Source: Rickettsiales bacterium
GTDB lineage: Bacteria > Pseudomonadota > Alphaproteobacteria > Rs-D84
Assembly: GCA_031283565.1 (NCBI GenBank)
Contig: JAITBM010000067.1
Span: 1-5,707 of the forward strand
Length of the DNA stretch: 5,707 nt
Direction of reading: 5' to 3'
The notes under the pieces were generated by a model. It saw only the letters and a list, made by a program, of their open reading frames with translations. It searched no databases and was not told the origin of the DNA. Position numbers and translations under genes: made by a program. Position 1 is the first letter of the stretch; every line of letters begins with the position of its first letter. Positions 5,315 through 5,707 of this stretch are shown here, piece by piece.

Positions 5315-5452
5315 AATTCTAGAACCGCAGCCATTGCCGATTTGATGAAATTTACAACATTATGGCCGCAAATCAAGGAGTATTTCGCCGTATTCGGATA
5401 CACGCCACCATTCATCGCAAATGATAATGTGAAATTTCAGGCTGCAGCATAA
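5315..5452 (+). pseudogene. Possible C-terminal remnant of a gene of unknown family
   Basis: This frame is open from 5204 to TAA 5450-5452. Its last 45 codons look clearly protein-like: NSRTAAIADLMKFTTLWPQ followed by IKEYFAVFGYTPPFIANDN and VKFQAAA. An ATG at 5345 would give a 35-aa product, but there is no Shine-Dalgarno site or promoter before it. The codons before 5315 look less protein-like, so an N-terminal part may have been lost to deletion or frameshift. I name no function. Confidence 0.3.
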
Positions 5453-5455
5453 TTC

Positions 5456-5483
5456 TTGGCTTGAATTCGCAATACTTTATAAT
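5456..5483 (+). promoter_or_regulatory. Promoter of the DUF3800 gene
   Basis: A perfect -10 TATAAT (5478-5483) with a 4-of-6 -35 TTGGCT (5456-5461) at 16 bp. Transcription would start near 5490. The very short leader contains AAAGGA (5491-5496), 6 nt from the ATG. Confidence 0.6.
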
Positions 5484-5502
5484 CCAAAACAAAGGAATTT
5501 TT

Positions 5503-5707
5503 ATGAAAAACAGCAATTATCTTATATTTGTTGATGAATCGGGCGATCAAAACCTAAAAGTTATTAATCCGAACGGTTATCCCGTTTTCGTCTTAGCTTT
5601 TATGATTATTCATAAAGATGAATATTGTAATAACCTTTTGCCAAAATTCGCAAAACTGAAATTAAAATATTTCCCTGACGTCAACACAGTATTTCATGAA
5701 AAAGATA
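5503..5707 (+). CDS. DUF3800 domain protein, N-terminal part (cut by window end)
   Basis: The first 68 residues of a protein that continues beyond the window. The N-terminus YLIFVDESGDQ (6-16) is the signature of DUF3800, a family predicted to have an RNase H-like fold with acidic catalytic residues; here D11, E12 and D15 are the candidates. A second hydrophobic strand (YPVFVLAFMIIH, 26-37) and a Lys-rich helix lead to VFHEKD (63-68), the place where family members carry a conserved His/Glu segment. Start choice is clear: AAAGGA 6 nt upstream and TATAAT just before that. The coding part is very AT-rich (17 G/C of 60 in 5581-5640), unlike the GC-rich operon, which suggests acquisition by transfer. 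Biochemical role is not established for the family; members are often found in phage, plasmid or defence neighbourhoods. Confidence 0.85.
   Translation, partial: MKNSNYLIFVDESGDQNLKVINPNGYPVFVLAFMIIHKDEYCNNLLPKFAKLKLKYFPDVNTVFHEKD

Larger units (their letters stand above)
5107..5502. other. Gene-poor stretch between the split gene and the DUF3800 gene
   Basis: About 400 bases without a convincing intact gene. Short ATG-started frames exist, such as 5112-5180 (22 aa, MPVGIARKDIFLIFVPMSIW...) and 5193-5345 (50 aa). Neither has a ribosome site and I do not call them. All three + frames are open for a while around 5205-5290. The stretch also holds the hairpin at 5234-5255, a possible gene remnant at 5315-5452, and the promoter of the last gene. 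Confidence 0.5.

Noticed and set aside
5200..5415. 71-codon minus-strand frame
   Set aside because: No ribosome site or family resemblance; overlaps a hairpin and the better + frame remnant.
1..5707. CRISPR array, tRNA or rRNA gene
   Set aside because: No regularly spaced repeats, no cloverleaf with a TTCGANTC-type arm, and no rRNA signature was seen on either strand.

Overview
The window reads as a piece of a Gram-negative, proteobacterial-type chromosome. It encodes a diderm outer-membrane lipoprotein, a beta-barrel ending in Phe, and signal-peptide-bearing envelope proteins. The acyltransferase motif style (KHMSILE) and the GC-rich palindromes would suit an alphaproteobacterium, possibly host-associated, but that placement is only an inference. 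Base composition is mosaic: single 60-base blocks range from about 28% to 68% GC.

Layout. Positions 1-278 hold the open end of a possible upstream reading frame, two small GC-rich hairpins, and then an AT-rich control region. That region has two copies of a palindrome 40 bp apart, the second covering the -35 box of a near-consensus promoter. Positions 279-3545 form a probable operon. It starts with a surface-lipoprotein gene (407 aa, lipobox LAAC, C-terminal TbpB-like barrel). A Slam-type outer-membrane translocon follows (442 aa, TPR domain plus DUF560-like barrel). Last is a PlsC-family 1-acylglycerol-3-phosphate acyltransferase (218 aa). A hairpin and T-run close the unit. Positions 3625-4200 encode a secreted protein with ten cysteines after the signal peptide, of unknown function, with its own promoter and almost no leader.

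Positions 4201-4595 have no intact gene. They hold a GC-rich hairpin, a stretch that looks like a decayed Cys-rich coding segment, a 148-bp nested inverted repeat with perfect 20-bp ends, and two similar extended -10 promoter elements. Positions 4596-5106 are one gene of unknown family split by a +1 shift, most simply explained by one extra A in an AAAA run. Positions 5107-5502 are mostly non-coding, with a 9-bp hairpin, a possible C-terminal gene remnant, and a good promoter for the last gene. Positions 5503-5707 are the start of an AT-rich DUF3800-family gene cut by the window edge.

How the genes work together. The first two genes of the operon match the logic of a type XI secretion system: the lipoprotein is exported, lipidated and carried to the outer membrane, and the Slam barrel next door flips it to the cell surface. 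The acyltransferase makes phosphatidic acid and may be only a co-transcribed membrane-synthesis gene. From about 4200 onward the window looks like accessory, decaying DNA with repeats, a broken gene, and a gene family often found in mobile or defence contexts.
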